From an uncultured Roseobacter sp. (GTDB taxonomy: Bacteria; Pseudomonadota; Alphaproteobacteria; Rhodobacterales; Rhodobacteraceae), in contig NZ_CANMNK010000001.1 of the NCBI RefSeq assembly GCF_947499265.1, positions 767,001-831,000 of the forward strand: a stretch of 64,000 nucleotides of DNA, written 5' to 3'. The notes beneath the pieces were generated by a model. That model was not told the origin of the DNA. It did not search any database and saw only the letters and a list, made by a program, of their open reading frames with translations. Shown in pieces: positions 9,834-18,448 of the stretch; the first letter of the stretch is position 1, and each line of letters starts with the position of its first letter. Position numbers and translations under genes: made by a program.

Positions 9834-10912
9834 TCCCTGAGACCGCAACTCTGCGCCCGGGCTACGACATTTCCCGCGTGATCAAGGGCGGCTGGCAGCT
9901 GGCTGGTGACCACGGCGCGGTCGACCGCAAGGATGCCGTGCGCGACATGGAAGCCTTTCTGGATGCGGGGATCACCAGCTTCGATTGTGCCGACATATAC
10001 ACCGGCGTCGAGGAAATGATCGGCGATTTCATCGCAGAAGTGCGGCTGCGGCGCGGCGCGGAGGTGGCAAACCGGGTGCACGTGCACACAAAGCTGGTCC
10101 CGGATCTTGGGCTGCTGGCCAATATCAAGCCCGAAGATGTCGAAGCGATCATCGATCGCTCGCTGAAACGGTTGCAAATCGATCGCCTGCATCTGGTACA
10201 ATTCTATTGGTGGGATCTGTCGATGGGTGATCCGCAGGCCGGGCTCGACGTTCTGAAAAGATGCCAGGAAAAGGGTAAAATCGCCTATCTCGGCACAACC
10301 AACTGGGATGTGGCGGAAACCCAGCCCTTTATCGATGCCGGGTTCGATCTGGTCTCAACCCAGGTGCAATATTCTCTGCTGGACCGGCGTGCGGCGTGCG
10401 GGTTGGCACAATGGACCGCCACAAGTGACATGCAATTGCTGTGCTACGGCACGCTGGCGGGGGGATTCCTGACGGAAAAGTGGCTGGGTCAGTCCGACCC
10501 GGGGTTTTCCTTTGCAAACCGCAGCCTCGTCAAATATCGCCTGATCATCGATGAATTCGGGCCCTGGGAGCGTTTTCAACAACTGCTTGGCGTGTTGCAA
10601 TCGATTGGGGCGAAACACGGGGTCTCTTTATCCTCGGTCGCCACGCGCTGGGTGCTGGACCAACCGCAGGTCGCTGCCGCCATTGTCGGTGCGCGCTACG
10701 CACGCCATCTGCCGCAGACGCTTGAGGTGTTCAGCTTCGCGCTGGATGCGGATGACCAGGCCGCCATCGGGTCAGTTCTGGAGGCGGCACCGGGGCCCGC
10801 CGGTCCGGTTTTCGCCTTGGAGCGGGACCGTAACGGGCGGCACGGTCGGATCATGAAATACAATCTCAATACACGCCCCGATGATCAGGTGTTGGGGGCA
10901 ACGGGTGGCTGA
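9830..10912 (+). CDS. aldo/keto reductase with altered catalytic tetrad
   Basis: A 360-residue stand-alone aldo/keto reductase, paralogous to the reductase half of the divergent fusion protein (shared GLW/GGWQ start, SLLDRRAACG, CYGTLAGGFLTEKWLG). Asp52, Tyr57 and Lys88 of the tetrad are present, but the fourth residue, usually His, is Tyr126 (LVQFYWW); the fusion protein keeps His there. Such a substitution is known to change the balance of reduction chemistry in some family members, for example steroid 5-beta-reductase, where it is Glu. The substrate is unknown. It is coupled by ATGA to the gene before and overlaps the next gene (GTG start) by 8 bases. Confidence 0.9.
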   Translation: MIPETATLRPGYDISRVIKGGWQLAGDHGAVDRKDAVRDMEAFLDAGITSFDCADIYTGVEEMIGDFIAEVRLRRGAEVANRVHVHTKLVPDLGLLANIKPEDVEAIIDRSLKRLQIDRLHLVQFYWWDLSMGDPQAGLDVLKRCQEKGKIAYLGTTNWDVAETQPFIDAGFDLVSTQVQYSLLDRRAACGLAQWTATSDMQLLCYGTLAGGFLTEKWLGQSDPGFSFANRSLVKYRLIIDEFGPWERFQQLLGVLQSIGAKHGVSLSSVATRWVLDQPQVAAAIVGARYARHLPQTLEVFSFALDADDQAAIGSVLEAAPGPAGPVFALERDRNGRHGRIMKYNLNTRPDDQVLGATGG

Positions 10913-11678
10913 AGCGATCCTGACGACGCAGGGCCTGAGCCGCAGCTTTGGGCCGCTCAAAGCGGTGGATGCCGTATCGTTGCAGATTGCCCGGGGGTCC
11001 ATTACCGGCCTGATTGGCCCAAATGGCGCGGGTAAGTCGACATTCTTCAACCTGCTGACGGGGGCATTGCACCCCGACGGCGGGGCCGTGCATCTGGAGG
11101 GGCGGGACATCACAGGCCTGTCCCCTTCCAAACTTTTCGCGCTGGGATTGGGCCGGACGTTTCAGATCCCCCGCCCCTTTGCACGGATGAGTGTTCTGGA
11201 AAATGTCATGCTGGCCCCGACAGAGCAAATCGGCGAGACGGTGTCAGGACCGTTTATGTTCCGCAAGCGCATGCAGGAACAGGAAACGCGCATCCGAAAA
11301 CGGGCCATGGAGGTGTTGGATTTCGTGACGCTGGGTGCTTCGGCGGACCATCCGGCGGGCAAGATATCGGGCGGTCAGATGAAGCTTCTGGAGCTGGCGC
11401 GCGTCCTGATGGGCGATCCTGACCTGATCCTGCTGGATGAGCCGGCTGCCGGGGTGAACCCGGTCCTGACCGAAACGCTGATCGGAAAAATCGAGGAACT
11501 GAACCGTCAGGGCAAAACCTTCGTAATCATCGAGCATGATATGGATTTTGTGATGCGCCATTGCGATCCAGTGATCGCGCTGGCCGAAGGGCGCGTGGTT
11601 TTTCAGGGCAGCGCAGAGCAGGCGCTCGCCGATCCGGTATTGCTGGACGCCTATCTCGGGACATCAGTTGATGCCTGA
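10905..11678 (+). CDS. livG: branched-chain amino acid-type ABC transporter ATPase (LivG-like)
   Basis: Cytoplasmic ATP-binding subunit of a HAAT-family importer. Walker A is GPNGAGKST, the signature is ISGGQMKLLELARVL, and Walker B is LILLDEPAAGV followed by the H-loop histidine in IIEHDM. The long insertion after the Q-loop is typical of LivG rather than LivF. The start is taken as GTG (coding VAEAILTT), overlapping the stop of the preceding reductase by 8 bases; an upstream in-frame ATG at 10881 adds an unlikely leader. It overlaps livF by 8 bases. The transported compound is probably the substrate of the neighbouring reductases rather than necessarily an amino acid. Confidence 0.92.
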   Translation: MAEAILTTQGLSRSFGPLKAVDAVSLQIARGSITGLIGPNGAGKSTFFNLLTGALHPDGGAVHLEGRDITGLSPSKLFALGLGRTFQIPRPFARMSVLENVMLAPTEQIGETVSGPFMFRKRMQEQETRIRKRAMEVLDFVTLGASADHPAGKISGGQMKLLELARVLMGDPDLILLDEPAAGVNPVLTETLIGKIEELNRQGKTFVIIEHDMDFVMRHCDPVIALAEGRVVFQGSAEQALADPVLLDAYLGTSVDA

Positions 11679-12402
11679 TCCGGTGCTGACCGCTTCTGAC
11701 ATCACGGCGGGCTATGTGCCTGACCTGCCCATTTTGCGAGAGGTTTCGATCACCGCGCGCGCGAGTCAGATCACGCTGATCATCGGCCCGAACGGTGCAG
11801 GCAAATCGACGTTGATCAAGGCGATTGCCGGGCTGATCCCGGTCAGTGCAGGCCGGGTTGCGTTTGAAGGGGACGACATCACGAACATCCGTCCCGATCA
11901 ACTGACCGCCCAGGGCATCGCCTATGTCCCCCAGACTGACAACATCTTTCGCAGTCTGACGATCCGCCAGAATCTCGATCTGGCGCTGCGCCGGGCTGGC
12001 GGCGACGCAGGCGCGCGGTTGGCGCGTCTCTTCCAACAATTTCCAGCGCTTGCCGAGAAACACCGTGACAAGGCAGGCACCCTGTCAGGCGGGCAGCGTC
12101 AGTTCCTCGCCATCGCGATGGCGCTTGCGACCGATCCGCGGGTGATCCTGATGGATGAACCCTCCGCAGGGCTGTCGCCGAAAGCCACTCAGGAGGTGTT
12201 GGAACACGCCCAAGCGCTGGCCGCCACTGGCGTGTCCATCCTGCTGGTGGAGCAGAACGTCAATCAGGCGCTGCGTCTGGCTGATCATTGCTACATCCTG
12301 GCGGAAGGGCGCAATCAACTGGACGGGGCGGCGCAGGACCTGCTGGGCAACAAGGTGGTGGGCGAGATCTATCTTGGCGGGCGACGGGTCGGGGCGGCAT
12401 GA
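11671..12402 (+). CDS. livF: branched-chain amino acid-type ABC transporter ATPase (LivF-like)
   Basis: Second ATP-binding subunit of the importer. Walker A is GPNGAGKST, the signature is LSGGQRQFLAIAMAL, and Walker B is VILMDEPSAGLSPK; the length (243 residues) fits LivF. It would pair with LivG on the cytoplasmic face of the LivH/LivM channel. The ATG overlaps the livG stop by 8 bases, and the stop overlaps the livH start as ATGA, so the whole set is translationally coupled. Confidence 0.92.
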   Translation: MPDPVLTASDITAGYVPDLPILREVSITARASQITLIIGPNGAGKSTLIKAIAGLIPVSAGRVAFEGDDITNIRPDQLTAQGIAYVPQTDNIFRSLTIRQNLDLALRRAGGDAGARLARLFQQFPALAEKHRDKAGTLSGGQRQFLAIAMALATDPRVILMDEPSAGLSPKATQEVLEHAQALAATGVSILLVEQNVNQALRLADHCYILAEGRNQLDGAAQDLLGNKVVGEIYLGGRRVGAA

Positions 12403-13313
12403 TCCAGAATCTGATCGACGGCATTCTCACCGGGTCCTATCTGTCGCTTGGCGCCATCGGGCTGACGTTGGTCATGCATATCCTGCGCTTCGCCAATTTC
12501 TCGCATGCGGAGCTTTTGTCGCTCGGGGCCTATTGTGCGCTGGTTTTTGATGCGCTTGTCACCGCTTTGGTTCCGGGCCTGGCGGCAAAACTGGGGCCCT
12601 TGTCGCTGACCTGGGCGCTGATCCTGGCAACCCTGATATCGATGGTGCTGACCGGCCTTTCGGCCGCGCTGATCGACCGGCTGGTCTTCAAACGTGTCCG
12701 GGAAAAGGGGCAGGAGCTTTCCATGGTCTTCGCCAGCTTCGGCATGGCGCTGGTGATCCGCAACGTGATCGGCTTGATCTTTGGTCTGTCGCCAGAGCTC
12801 TATTCCAAGGACATCGCCTTTGCGACCATCCTCAGTCGGGACCCGCTGATCCTGGTCAAACCGGATCAGGTTTTCGTTCTGGTGGCAGCACTTTTGCTGA
12901 TGCTGATCCTGCATCTCATCCTGTCGCGCACGACCTTTGGTTATGCCTTGCGGGCGGTCGCGGAAAACCCGTCGCTGGCGCAGGTCAATGGCGTCAACCT
13001 TGCCCGCACGATCATGGCCGTCTGGCTCATCGGCGGCGGGCTGGCCGCCGTGGCGGGCGTCTTTTACGGGCTCAGTCACCAGATCATACCGGTCATGGGC
13101 CGCGATCTGGTGCTGCCGATCTTCGCCGCCACCATCGTCGGCGGTATCGGCAGCGTTTACGGCGCGGTGCTGGGCGGTTTCATCGTCGGGATCGCGGGCA
13201 ATCTGGCGCTGGTGATCCTGCCGTCGGGCTATACGCCGTCGGTTCCCTTCCTGCTGATCCTGGTTGTTCTGCTGATCCGACCGCACGGGCTTTTTGGCGA
13301 GGCGCGGGCATGA
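12399..13313 (+). CDS. livH: ABC transporter permease (LivH-like)
   Basis: Inner-membrane permease of about 304 residues with roughly eight hydrophobic spans and the typical opening MIQNLIDGILTGSYLSLGAI. The conserved region around LRFANFSHAE and the late motif AATIVGGIGSVYGAVLGG identify the LivH branch. The ATG sits inside ATGA with the livF stop; an upstream in-frame extension exists but lies wholly inside livF. The stop overlaps the livM start as ATGA. Confidence 0.92.
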   Translation: MIQNLIDGILTGSYLSLGAIGLTLVMHILRFANFSHAELLSLGAYCALVFDALVTALVPGLAAKLGPLSLTWALILATLISMVLTGLSAALIDRLVFKRVREKGQELSMVFASFGMALVIRNVIGLIFGLSPELYSKDIAFATILSRDPLILVKPDQVFVLVAALLLMLILHLILSRTTFGYALRAVAENPSLAQVNGVNLARTIMAVWLIGGGLAAVAGVFYGLSHQIIPVMGRDLVLPIFAATIVGGIGSVYGAVLGGFIVGIAGNLALVILPSGYTPSVPFLLILVVLLIRPHGLFGEARA

Positions 13314-14278
13314 TTGGTGTGATTTCCTATCTGGTGTTCTTCGCCACCACCGCTGCGATTCTGTCGATTGCGGTGCTGGGGCTGAACCTGCAATGGGGCA
13401 ATACCGGGCTCTTCAATGGCGGTGTCGTCGCCTTCTTCGGGGCGGGCGCTTACGGGACGCTGATCCTGGGCGGCACGCCGCAGGACGGGCATCTGGGCGG
13501 TTTCGGGCTGATCTACCCGGCGGCCCTGCTGGGCGGCATGGCGCTGGCCGGGCTGATGGCCTGGGTCGTCGGGCTGCTGACACTCAGGCTCCGCCATGAC
13601 TACCTCGCCATCGCCACCTTCGGTGTCGCAGTCGCCTTTGAAAACCTGATGCGCAATGCGGAATGGCTGGCAGGCGGTGCCAAAGGCGTGCGCGGTTTTG
13701 AGCGACCCCTGCGCGCCGCCCTTGGGGACGGGTTCCTTTATAATCTGCTCTTTTTCATTGTTGTCCTGCTGCTGCTGATTGCGGTTTACCTGTTTCTGGA
13801 ACGCCTTGTGGCCTCGCCATTCGGGCGGTTGCTCCGCGCCATCCGCGAAGACGAAGAGGCCGCACAATCGCTTGGCAAGAGCCCCGCACGCATCCGTCTG
13901 ACCGCCTTTGTCACCGGTTCGGTCATCCTCGGCCTCGCAGGTGGGCTTTACGGCACATTCTACGCTTTTGTCAGCCCGCAAGACGTGTTGCCCACGCTCA
14001 CCTTTCAGATCTGGGCGATGCTGATCGTGGGCGGTGCGGGCAACAATCGCGGTGCGATCTTTGGCGCTTTCCTCATTTGGGGCGCCTGGACGGCGTCCGG
14101 TTGGGCACTTTCGCGTTTCGCGCCGATTGAGGCGCAACTCTACACCGGATCGATGCAGTTTGTGTTGATCGGGGTCGTGATCGTCGGCATGCTTATGTGG
14201 CGGCCTCAGGGGCTTTTGCCGGAGCGGCTGGTCGTATCACAGAGGGGAGCAACCCCTTTGGCTAAACAGGGAGAATAA
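13310..14278 (+). CDS. livM: ABC transporter permease (LivM-like)
   Basis: Second inner-membrane permease, 322 residues, with multiple transmembrane spans. The conserved stretch after LRLRHDYLAIATFG and the EAA-like loop (RAIREDEEAAQSLGK) are hallmarks of LivM permeases. It would form the translocation pore with LivH. It is coupled to livH by ATGA, and the binding-protein gene begins one base after its stop. Confidence 0.92.
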   Translation: MIGVISYLVFFATTAAILSIAVLGLNLQWGNTGLFNGGVVAFFGAGAYGTLILGGTPQDGHLGGFGLIYPAALLGGMALAGLMAWVVGLLTLRLRHDYLAIATFGVAVAFENLMRNAEWLAGGAKGVRGFERPLRAALGDGFLYNLLFFIVVLLLLIAVYLFLERLVASPFGRLLRAIREDEEAAQSLGKSPARIRLTAFVTGSVILGLAGGLYGTFYAFVSPQDVLPTLTFQIWAMLIVGGAGNNRGAIFGAFLIWGAWTASGWALSRFAPIEAQLYTGSMQFVLIGVVIVGMLMWRPQGLLPERLVVSQRGATPLAKQGE

Positions 14279-14279
14279 C

Positions 14280-15542
14280 ATGTCCATCATGAAACTTATC
14301 TGGGCCGCGGTTGGCCTGGCCCTTGGGCTATCTGCGCTGGCGGGTGCCGTTCACGCGCAGGAGTGCACCACCAAGATCGGTGCGGTTCTGCCAACCTCGG
14401 TGGATTGGGGCCGCCCGATTGCGGAGACGGCGCAATTTGCTGTCGATCAGGTGAACGCCGCCGGGGGTGCCGCAGGCTGCGCCATCGAGATGGTGCTCCG
14501 GGATACGCAGGTGGACCCGAAGGTGGGCGTCGATGCCGCCAAGGCGCTGGTCGATCTGGAGGGGGTGAAACTGCTGTTGGGCGCGGTCTCTTCGGGCGTG
14601 TCGATGCCGATCCTCACTTCCGTGACGGTGCCAAGCGGCGTGGTGCAGATGTCGTGCTGCTCCTCCTCGACCGCCTTCACCAAACTGTCCGAAGAGGGCA
14701 AGACAAGTGGTCTTTGGTTCCGCACCTTCGCCACGACGGGTGTGCAATCGGCAATCGGGGCGAAAGTCGCCAAGGACAAGGGCTATGGATCGGTAGCAAT
14801 CCTCTACAAGAATGACGACTGGGGGCAGGATATGGCGCGGCTGATTGCAGCTAATTTTGCCGCCGTCGGCGTTGAGGTCACAGCATCGGTTGCCCTGAAT
14901 GACGGCCAACCCTCCTACCGCGCCGAGGTGACGGAAGCGCTGACCAGCCAGCCAGATGCGCTCTACCTGGCACTTTACCCGGCCGAAGGCACTGCAGCGG
15001 TCCGGGAATGGATCTCGCTTGGGGGCAGCCAGAACATGATCCTGGCCAACTCGCTGAAATCGGATGAATTCCGCGACAATGTCGGCATGCAATATCTTGG
15101 TGCAGCGGTTGGCACCGACACGGCCTCACCCCGCTCGGAAAGCGCCGATGCCTTCCGCGCCGCTTATGTGGAGCGTTTCGGGTCTGAGCCGAACGGTCCC
15201 GGCCTAGCCAACAGCTATGACGCGACCATGATCGCACTTCTGGCGATGGAAGCGGCGGGCAAAGACGCCACAGGCGCAGACATTGCAGCCGCTATTGCGA
15301 AGGTGACCGACGCGGATGGCACGCCGGTCAGCGCCGATACGGCAGGTTTCCAGCAGGCCAGGGAGGTCCTCGCGGGCGGGGGTACGGTGATGTATCAGGG
15401 CGGCACGGGTGACGTCCGCTTTGACGCCAATGGGGACGTGTCAGCGCCTGCGGTGGTCTGGTCCTTTACGGACGCAGGTACGCAAGAGGTTGAATACCTG
15501 TCCCTGAACGAGGTCGACGCATTCATCGCATCGCTCAACTAG
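14280..15542 (+). CDS. periplasmic binding protein of the ABC importer (LivK-like)
   Basis: A 420-residue type-I periplasmic binding protein (Leu/Ile/Val-binding fold) with a classical signal peptide of ~27 residues, probably cut after AVHA. The mature protein begins QECTTKIGAVLP and has the two-lobe pattern VDQVNAAGGAAG, AVSSGVSMPIL and a Ser/Cys-rich ligand-pocket stretch (SCCSSSTAF). The start has GGGAG six bases upstream. It is last in the operon, where binding-protein genes of this family often lie, and is followed by a hairpin terminator. Ligand unknown; the aldo/keto reductase company argues against assuming branched-chain amino acids. Confidence 0.92.
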   Translation: MSIMKLIWAAVGLALGLSALAGAVHAQECTTKIGAVLPTSVDWGRPIAETAQFAVDQVNAAGGAAGCAIEMVLRDTQVDPKVGVDAAKALVDLEGVKLLLGAVSSGVSMPILTSVTVPSGVVQMSCCSSSTAFTKLSEEGKTSGLWFRTFATTGVQSAIGAKVAKDKGYGSVAILYKNDDWGQDMARLIAANFAAVGVEVTASVALNDGQPSYRAEVTEALTSQPDALYLALYPAEGTAAVREWISLGGSQNMILANSLKSDEFRDNVGMQYLGAAVGTDTASPRSESADAFRAAYVERFGSEPNGPGLANSYDATMIALLAMEAAGKDATGADIAAAIAKVTDADGTPVSADTAGFQQAREVLAGGGTVMYQGGTGDVRFDANGDVSAPAVVWSFTDAGTQEVEYLSLNEVDAFIASLN

Positions 15543-15560
15543 GCGAAAACCGGAGACTTG

Positions 15561-15600
15561 AAAGATCGGCCGCCACGATAAGGGGGTCGATCTTTTCGTT
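15561..15600 (+). terminator. rho-independent-like terminator after the liv operon
   Basis: An 8-bp perfect stem, AAAGATCG (15561-15568) with CGATCTTT (15588-15595), closes a 19-base loop and is followed by TTCGTTTT. It lies 18 bases after the binding-protein stop and before the convergent aminotransferase gene, a sensible place for a terminator. The loop is long, so moderate confidence. Confidence 0.5.
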
Positions 15601-15659
15601 TTAAGGAGATCAGCGTTCCATCGGGCGCGATCCGCCGAGCACATGATTGACTGACGCCG

Positions 15660-16823
15660 CTATCTCAGGGCGCGGTTTGCAATGTCCCGTACGGTGTCGG
15701 CCAGTTTGGCGGTGCGTTCGGCGTCCCACGTCGTGTCGACAAGGAACGCCAAGCTGGTCTCTCCCAACGCTTGTGCGACAGGCAGCGGTGCCTCTGGCGC
15801 CAGTCCCCGGCTAGTGAAGGTCTCTTCGCGGTAAATCTCTGAGCAGCTGCCGGAAAAGGCCGGGAATCCCGCCTTTGATATCTCTGCCAGAACCCGATCG
15901 CGTGACCAATCCGCGGCAAGCGCCTCGGGACGCACAAAGGCATAAAACCGATACCAGGCATGCGTGATATCCGAGGGCGGCATCGGCACGCGCAAGGCGT
16001 CACACCCCGAAAGCGCGCCGCTGAGAATGCGGGCATTCCGCTCTCTGTGCGCCCGCCAATCGTCAAGATGCGACAGCTGTATGCGCCCGATGACGGCGGC
16101 GGGTCCGGCCATCCTGAGATTGGTGCCCGGCCCGGCATTGTGCAACCACCGAAACCCCGGGGGGTGATCGGTGTCAAAGACATTGGCATGGCCCTTGCCG
16201 TGATCCTTGTGGCTCCAGGCGCGGCGCCACAGATCATCGTCATTGCAAAGCAGCATGCCGCCTTCGCCGCCTGTGCTGATGATCTTGTCCTGACAAAAGG
16301 AGAACGACCCGAAAGTGCCGATGGTACCGACATGCCGATCACCCAACTGCGCCCCATGCGCTTGCGCGCAATCTTCGATGACCCACAGGTTATTCGCCCG
16401 CGCCAGATCCATGAAACCGTCCATGTCGCAGGGCCACCCGGCGAGGTGTACTGGCAAGATGCCGCGCGTCTTGGGCCCGATCAGGGGGGCCACGGTTTCC
16501 GGCGTGATGTTCCCGGTGTCGGGGTCGACATCGGCAAACACTGGCACGCCACCGGCCAGCAGAACGCAGCTGGCAGAGGCCATGAAGCTCCGGGGGGCGA
16601 CGATCACCTCGTCGCCCGGTTGCAGATCAAGCACATGCAGGGCCGTATCCAGCGTCACTGACCCGTTGGCCATGGCGATGGAATGGCGGGCGCCTGTGTA
16701 GTGACAATAGGCTTTTTCAAAGTCGCCGACATCCGGGCCGGTCCAGGCATTCACCTTGCCGGAGCGCAGCACGGCGGCGACGGCTTCAATCTGTTCGGTA
16801 TCGTAAACGGGCCACTGGCTCAT
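15660..16823 (-). CDS. DegT/DnrJ/EryC1 PLP-dependent sugar aminotransferase
   Basis: A PLP enzyme of the nucleotide-sugar aminotransferase family, 387 residues. Asp151 (VIEDCAQAHG) would hold the pyridine nitrogen and Lys180 (SFCQDKIISTGGEGGM) would form the Schiff base, so this is a true aminotransferase, unlike the other DegT homologue in the window. It likely aminates a keto-sugar nucleotide for surface polysaccharide. The ATG has AAGGA seven bases upstream; an upstream extension would overlap the PIG-L gene. It is last gene of a leftward four-gene operon (initiating transferase, formyltransferase, PIG-L, this), which fits synthesis and N-acyl editing of an amino sugar. Confidence 0.9.
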   Translation of the reverse strand: MSQWPVYDTEQIEAVAAVLRSGKVNAWTGPDVGDFEKAYCHYTGARHSIAMANGSVTLDTALHVLDLQPGDEVIVAPRSFMASASCVLLAGGVPVFADVDPDTGNITPETVAPLIGPKTRGILPVHLAGWPCDMDGFMDLARANNLWVIEDCAQAHGAQLGDRHVGTIGTFGSFSFCQDKIISTGGEGGMLLCNDDDLWRRAWSHKDHGKGHANVFDTDHPPGFRWLHNAGPGTNLRMAGPAAVIGRIQLSHLDDWRAHRERNARILSGALSGCDALRVPMPPSDITHAWYRFYAFVRPEALAADWSRDRVLAEISKAGFPAFSGSCSEIYREETFTSRGLAPEAPLPVAQALGETSLAFLVDTTWDAERTAKLADTVRDIANRALR

Positions 16824-16836
16824 GCTAGTTCCTTTT

Positions 16837-17535
16837 TCAGACGACGGTTCTGACGAGGACAAATCCTTCTGCCGCAGGTCTGTGCACGGTAGCCCCCCGC
16901 AGCGTGGCCAGCGCGCGCAGCGCTTCAACCGATCTTTCGTGCGGGGCGGGGAAGACCTGGCTGGCAAATTTCCTAAATGCCGCGATTTTCTGGTCCACGG
17001 TGTCCGAGATATCGATGAAGACATTCGGCACAAAGGCGGGGGTCAGATAGGGCGCGTTCCAGTTGGTTTCCGACAAGGTTTCATAGGCCAGAATTGTGGC
17101 CGGATAATCTGCTTGGTGCGGCCTGCTGGCGACCAGCGTCGACAGGAAACTGAGTTGATGGTCGAGGTGGATGTCGCCTGGATGCGGTGCTAGGATCAGC
17201 GCGGGCGCCACCTCGCGCACCAATTTCCCCAAGCCTGCATTGAGCGCGCCATGCGGTTCTTCGGCCAGCGCGGCCGCGGGAAAATCCAGCCAATGTGTCT
17301 TTGTCACGCCCAGCAGCTCATGCGCCGCGGCAGCTTCGGCCTTTACGGTGCGGATCTGTTCCGCATCGAATTTTGGCGGCTGACCACTGGTGACAATGCC
17401 GATATGAACCTCCCGACCTTCGCTGGCAAAGCGCGCAATTGTGCCGCCCGCCCCCAGCACCTCGTCGTCCGGATGCGGTGCGATGACCAGAACAGGGCCC
17501 GTCGAGGACACAAGGTCGCTGGGGTTATGGGTCAT
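16837..17535 (-). CDS. PIG-L/LmbE family deacetylase
   Basis: Zinc-dependent N-deacetylase of ~232 residues. The metal-binding signature APHPDDEVLGAGGT lies near residues 19-32 and the second histidine-rich motif is PHPGDIHLDHQLS. Family members remove acetyl groups from GlcNAc-like residues, as in GPI, mycothiol and bacillithiol synthesis. Sandwiched between a formyltransferase and an aminotransferase, it could expose an amino group on a sugar for formylation. The ATG at 17535 is preferred over a TTG two codons upstream. It overlaps the formyltransferase gene by 11 bases and lies 13 bases before the aminotransferase start. Confidence 0.9.
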   Translation of the reverse strand: MTHNPSDLVSSTGPVLVIAPHPDDEVLGAGGTIARFASEGREVHIGIVTSGQPPKFDAEQIRTVKAEAAAAHELLGVTKTHWLDFPAAALAEEPHGALNAGLGKLVREVAPALILAPHPGDIHLDHQLSFLSTLVASRPHQADYPATILAYETLSETNWNAPYLTPAFVPNVFIDISDTVDQKIAAFRKFASQVFPAPHERSVEALRALATLRGATVHRPAAEGFVLVRTVV

Positions 17536-18448
17536 GGCCAAAGTCTTTCAGCTTGCTGTGAAGGGGCGGTGGTTTGTCAGAGCCGGACCACTCAAGAATA
17601 TCGAGGCATTTCCCATCACCACAGGCCACGGTGAAGGATCGTCCGTTGATGTCCTGAATTTGCCCGGGCAGGCCAATAAACCGCCCCGCTTCAGGTGTGT
17701 GCCGGACAGCGGTCAGCGTGATCTGCGCGCCGTCCCCTGCATAGGTGAACGCACCGGGGTAGGGGGGACCCACCGCCCGGATCAGGCGGTGAATTTCCGC
17801 TGCCGGACGGGTCCAGTCGATGCGCCCGTCTTCGGGCCTGCGACGGGCGCAGATGCTGATGCCGTCGTCTGGTTGCGGTGTGGAGGGAATGTCACCCGCA
17901 GCAATGGACGTCAGCAGTGGTGGCAACATTCCGGCAAGCGCCTCCAGCACCCGGTCATAGAGTTCACGCGCCGTCACCGTGTCGGGGTCGATTTGAAACC
18001 TGGCCTGTGCAGCGAGGGGGCCATCATCGGCACCCGCGCCCAGCCAGAACAGGCTGGCGCCGACATCCCGTTCACCAAGGAGGATGGTCCAGGGGAGCAC
18101 GCCACGCCCGCGAAGTTTCGGCAGGGCGGTGGGGTGAAATCCGATGCATCCCAGTTTCGGAATTGCCCTGAAGTCCGGGCCGCAGATTTGCGACCAGCCA
18201 ATGACCAACGCCAGATCTGGTTCGACACCCTTGATGGCCGCCAGCGCCTCCGGCGCGTTGATCTGCGACGCGTAAAGCACCGGTATGTCATGGGCGGCAG
18301 CCACCGGGTCCAGATCGGCAAAATCCGAATGGCGTTGCGCCAGATCAGGGGGCAGGGTGACGATCAGCGCCGGTATGTGTCCCGCGGCGCACATGCTTTC
18401 CAAGGCCGCGTGTGATCCTTCCACAGCACCCACAAATACCGTTCTCAT
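17525..18448 (-). CDS. methionyl-tRNA-formyltransferase-like sugar formyltransferase
   Basis: A 307-residue protein with the formyltransferase Rossmann half (GFHPTALPKLRGRG at 103-116) and a C-terminal region resembling the Fmt C-lobe (LIRAVGPPYPGAFTY). In characterised N10-formyl-THF formyltransferases the catalytic triad is Asn-x-His plus Asp. Here His105 and an Asp (141/142 in ADDGP) are present, but the Asn position is Gly103. It is too unlike Fmt, and too clearly placed in a glycan operon, to be the housekeeping enzyme. Likely role: N-formylation of an amino sugar, though another one-carbon or acyl donor is possible. It overlaps the sugar-transferase gene by ATGA. Confidence 0.83.
   Translation of the reverse strand: MRTVFVGAVEGSHAALESMCAAGHIPALIVTLPPDLAQRHSDFADLDPVAAAHDIPVLYASQINAPEALAAIKGVEPDLALVIGWSQICGPDFRAIPKLGCIGFHPTALPKLRGRGVLPWTILLGERDVGASLFWLGAGADDGPLAAQARFQIDPDTVTARELYDRVLEALAGMLPPLLTSIAAGDIPSTPQPDDGISICARRRPEDGRIDWTRPAAEIHRLIRAVGPPYPGAFTYAGDGAQITLTAVRHTPEAGRFIGLPGQIQDINGRSFTVACGDGKCLDILEWSGSDKPPPLHSKLKDFGHDP

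Noticed and set aside
12369-13286. 305-codon open frame antisense to livH
   Set aside because: It is a mirror of the high third-position GC of livH: composition is Gln/Arg/Asp-rich without any domain, and the forward frame is a clear permease coupled to its neighbours.
10905-15542. Urea (urt) importer
   Set aside because: Gene order is G-F-H-M-binding protein with ordinary LivG/F lengths, and no urease or urt-type binding-protein features are seen.
17441-18415. 324-codon open frame antisense to the formyltransferase
   Set aside because: Low-complexity Arg/Gly/Pro-rich translation with no family features; the opposite strand has conserved motifs and operon overlaps.
17525-18448. Housekeeping methionyl-tRNA formyltransferase (fmt)
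   Set aside because: No def neighbour, divergent active site, and tight coupling to an initiating sugar transferase and PIG-L gene point to glycan modification.
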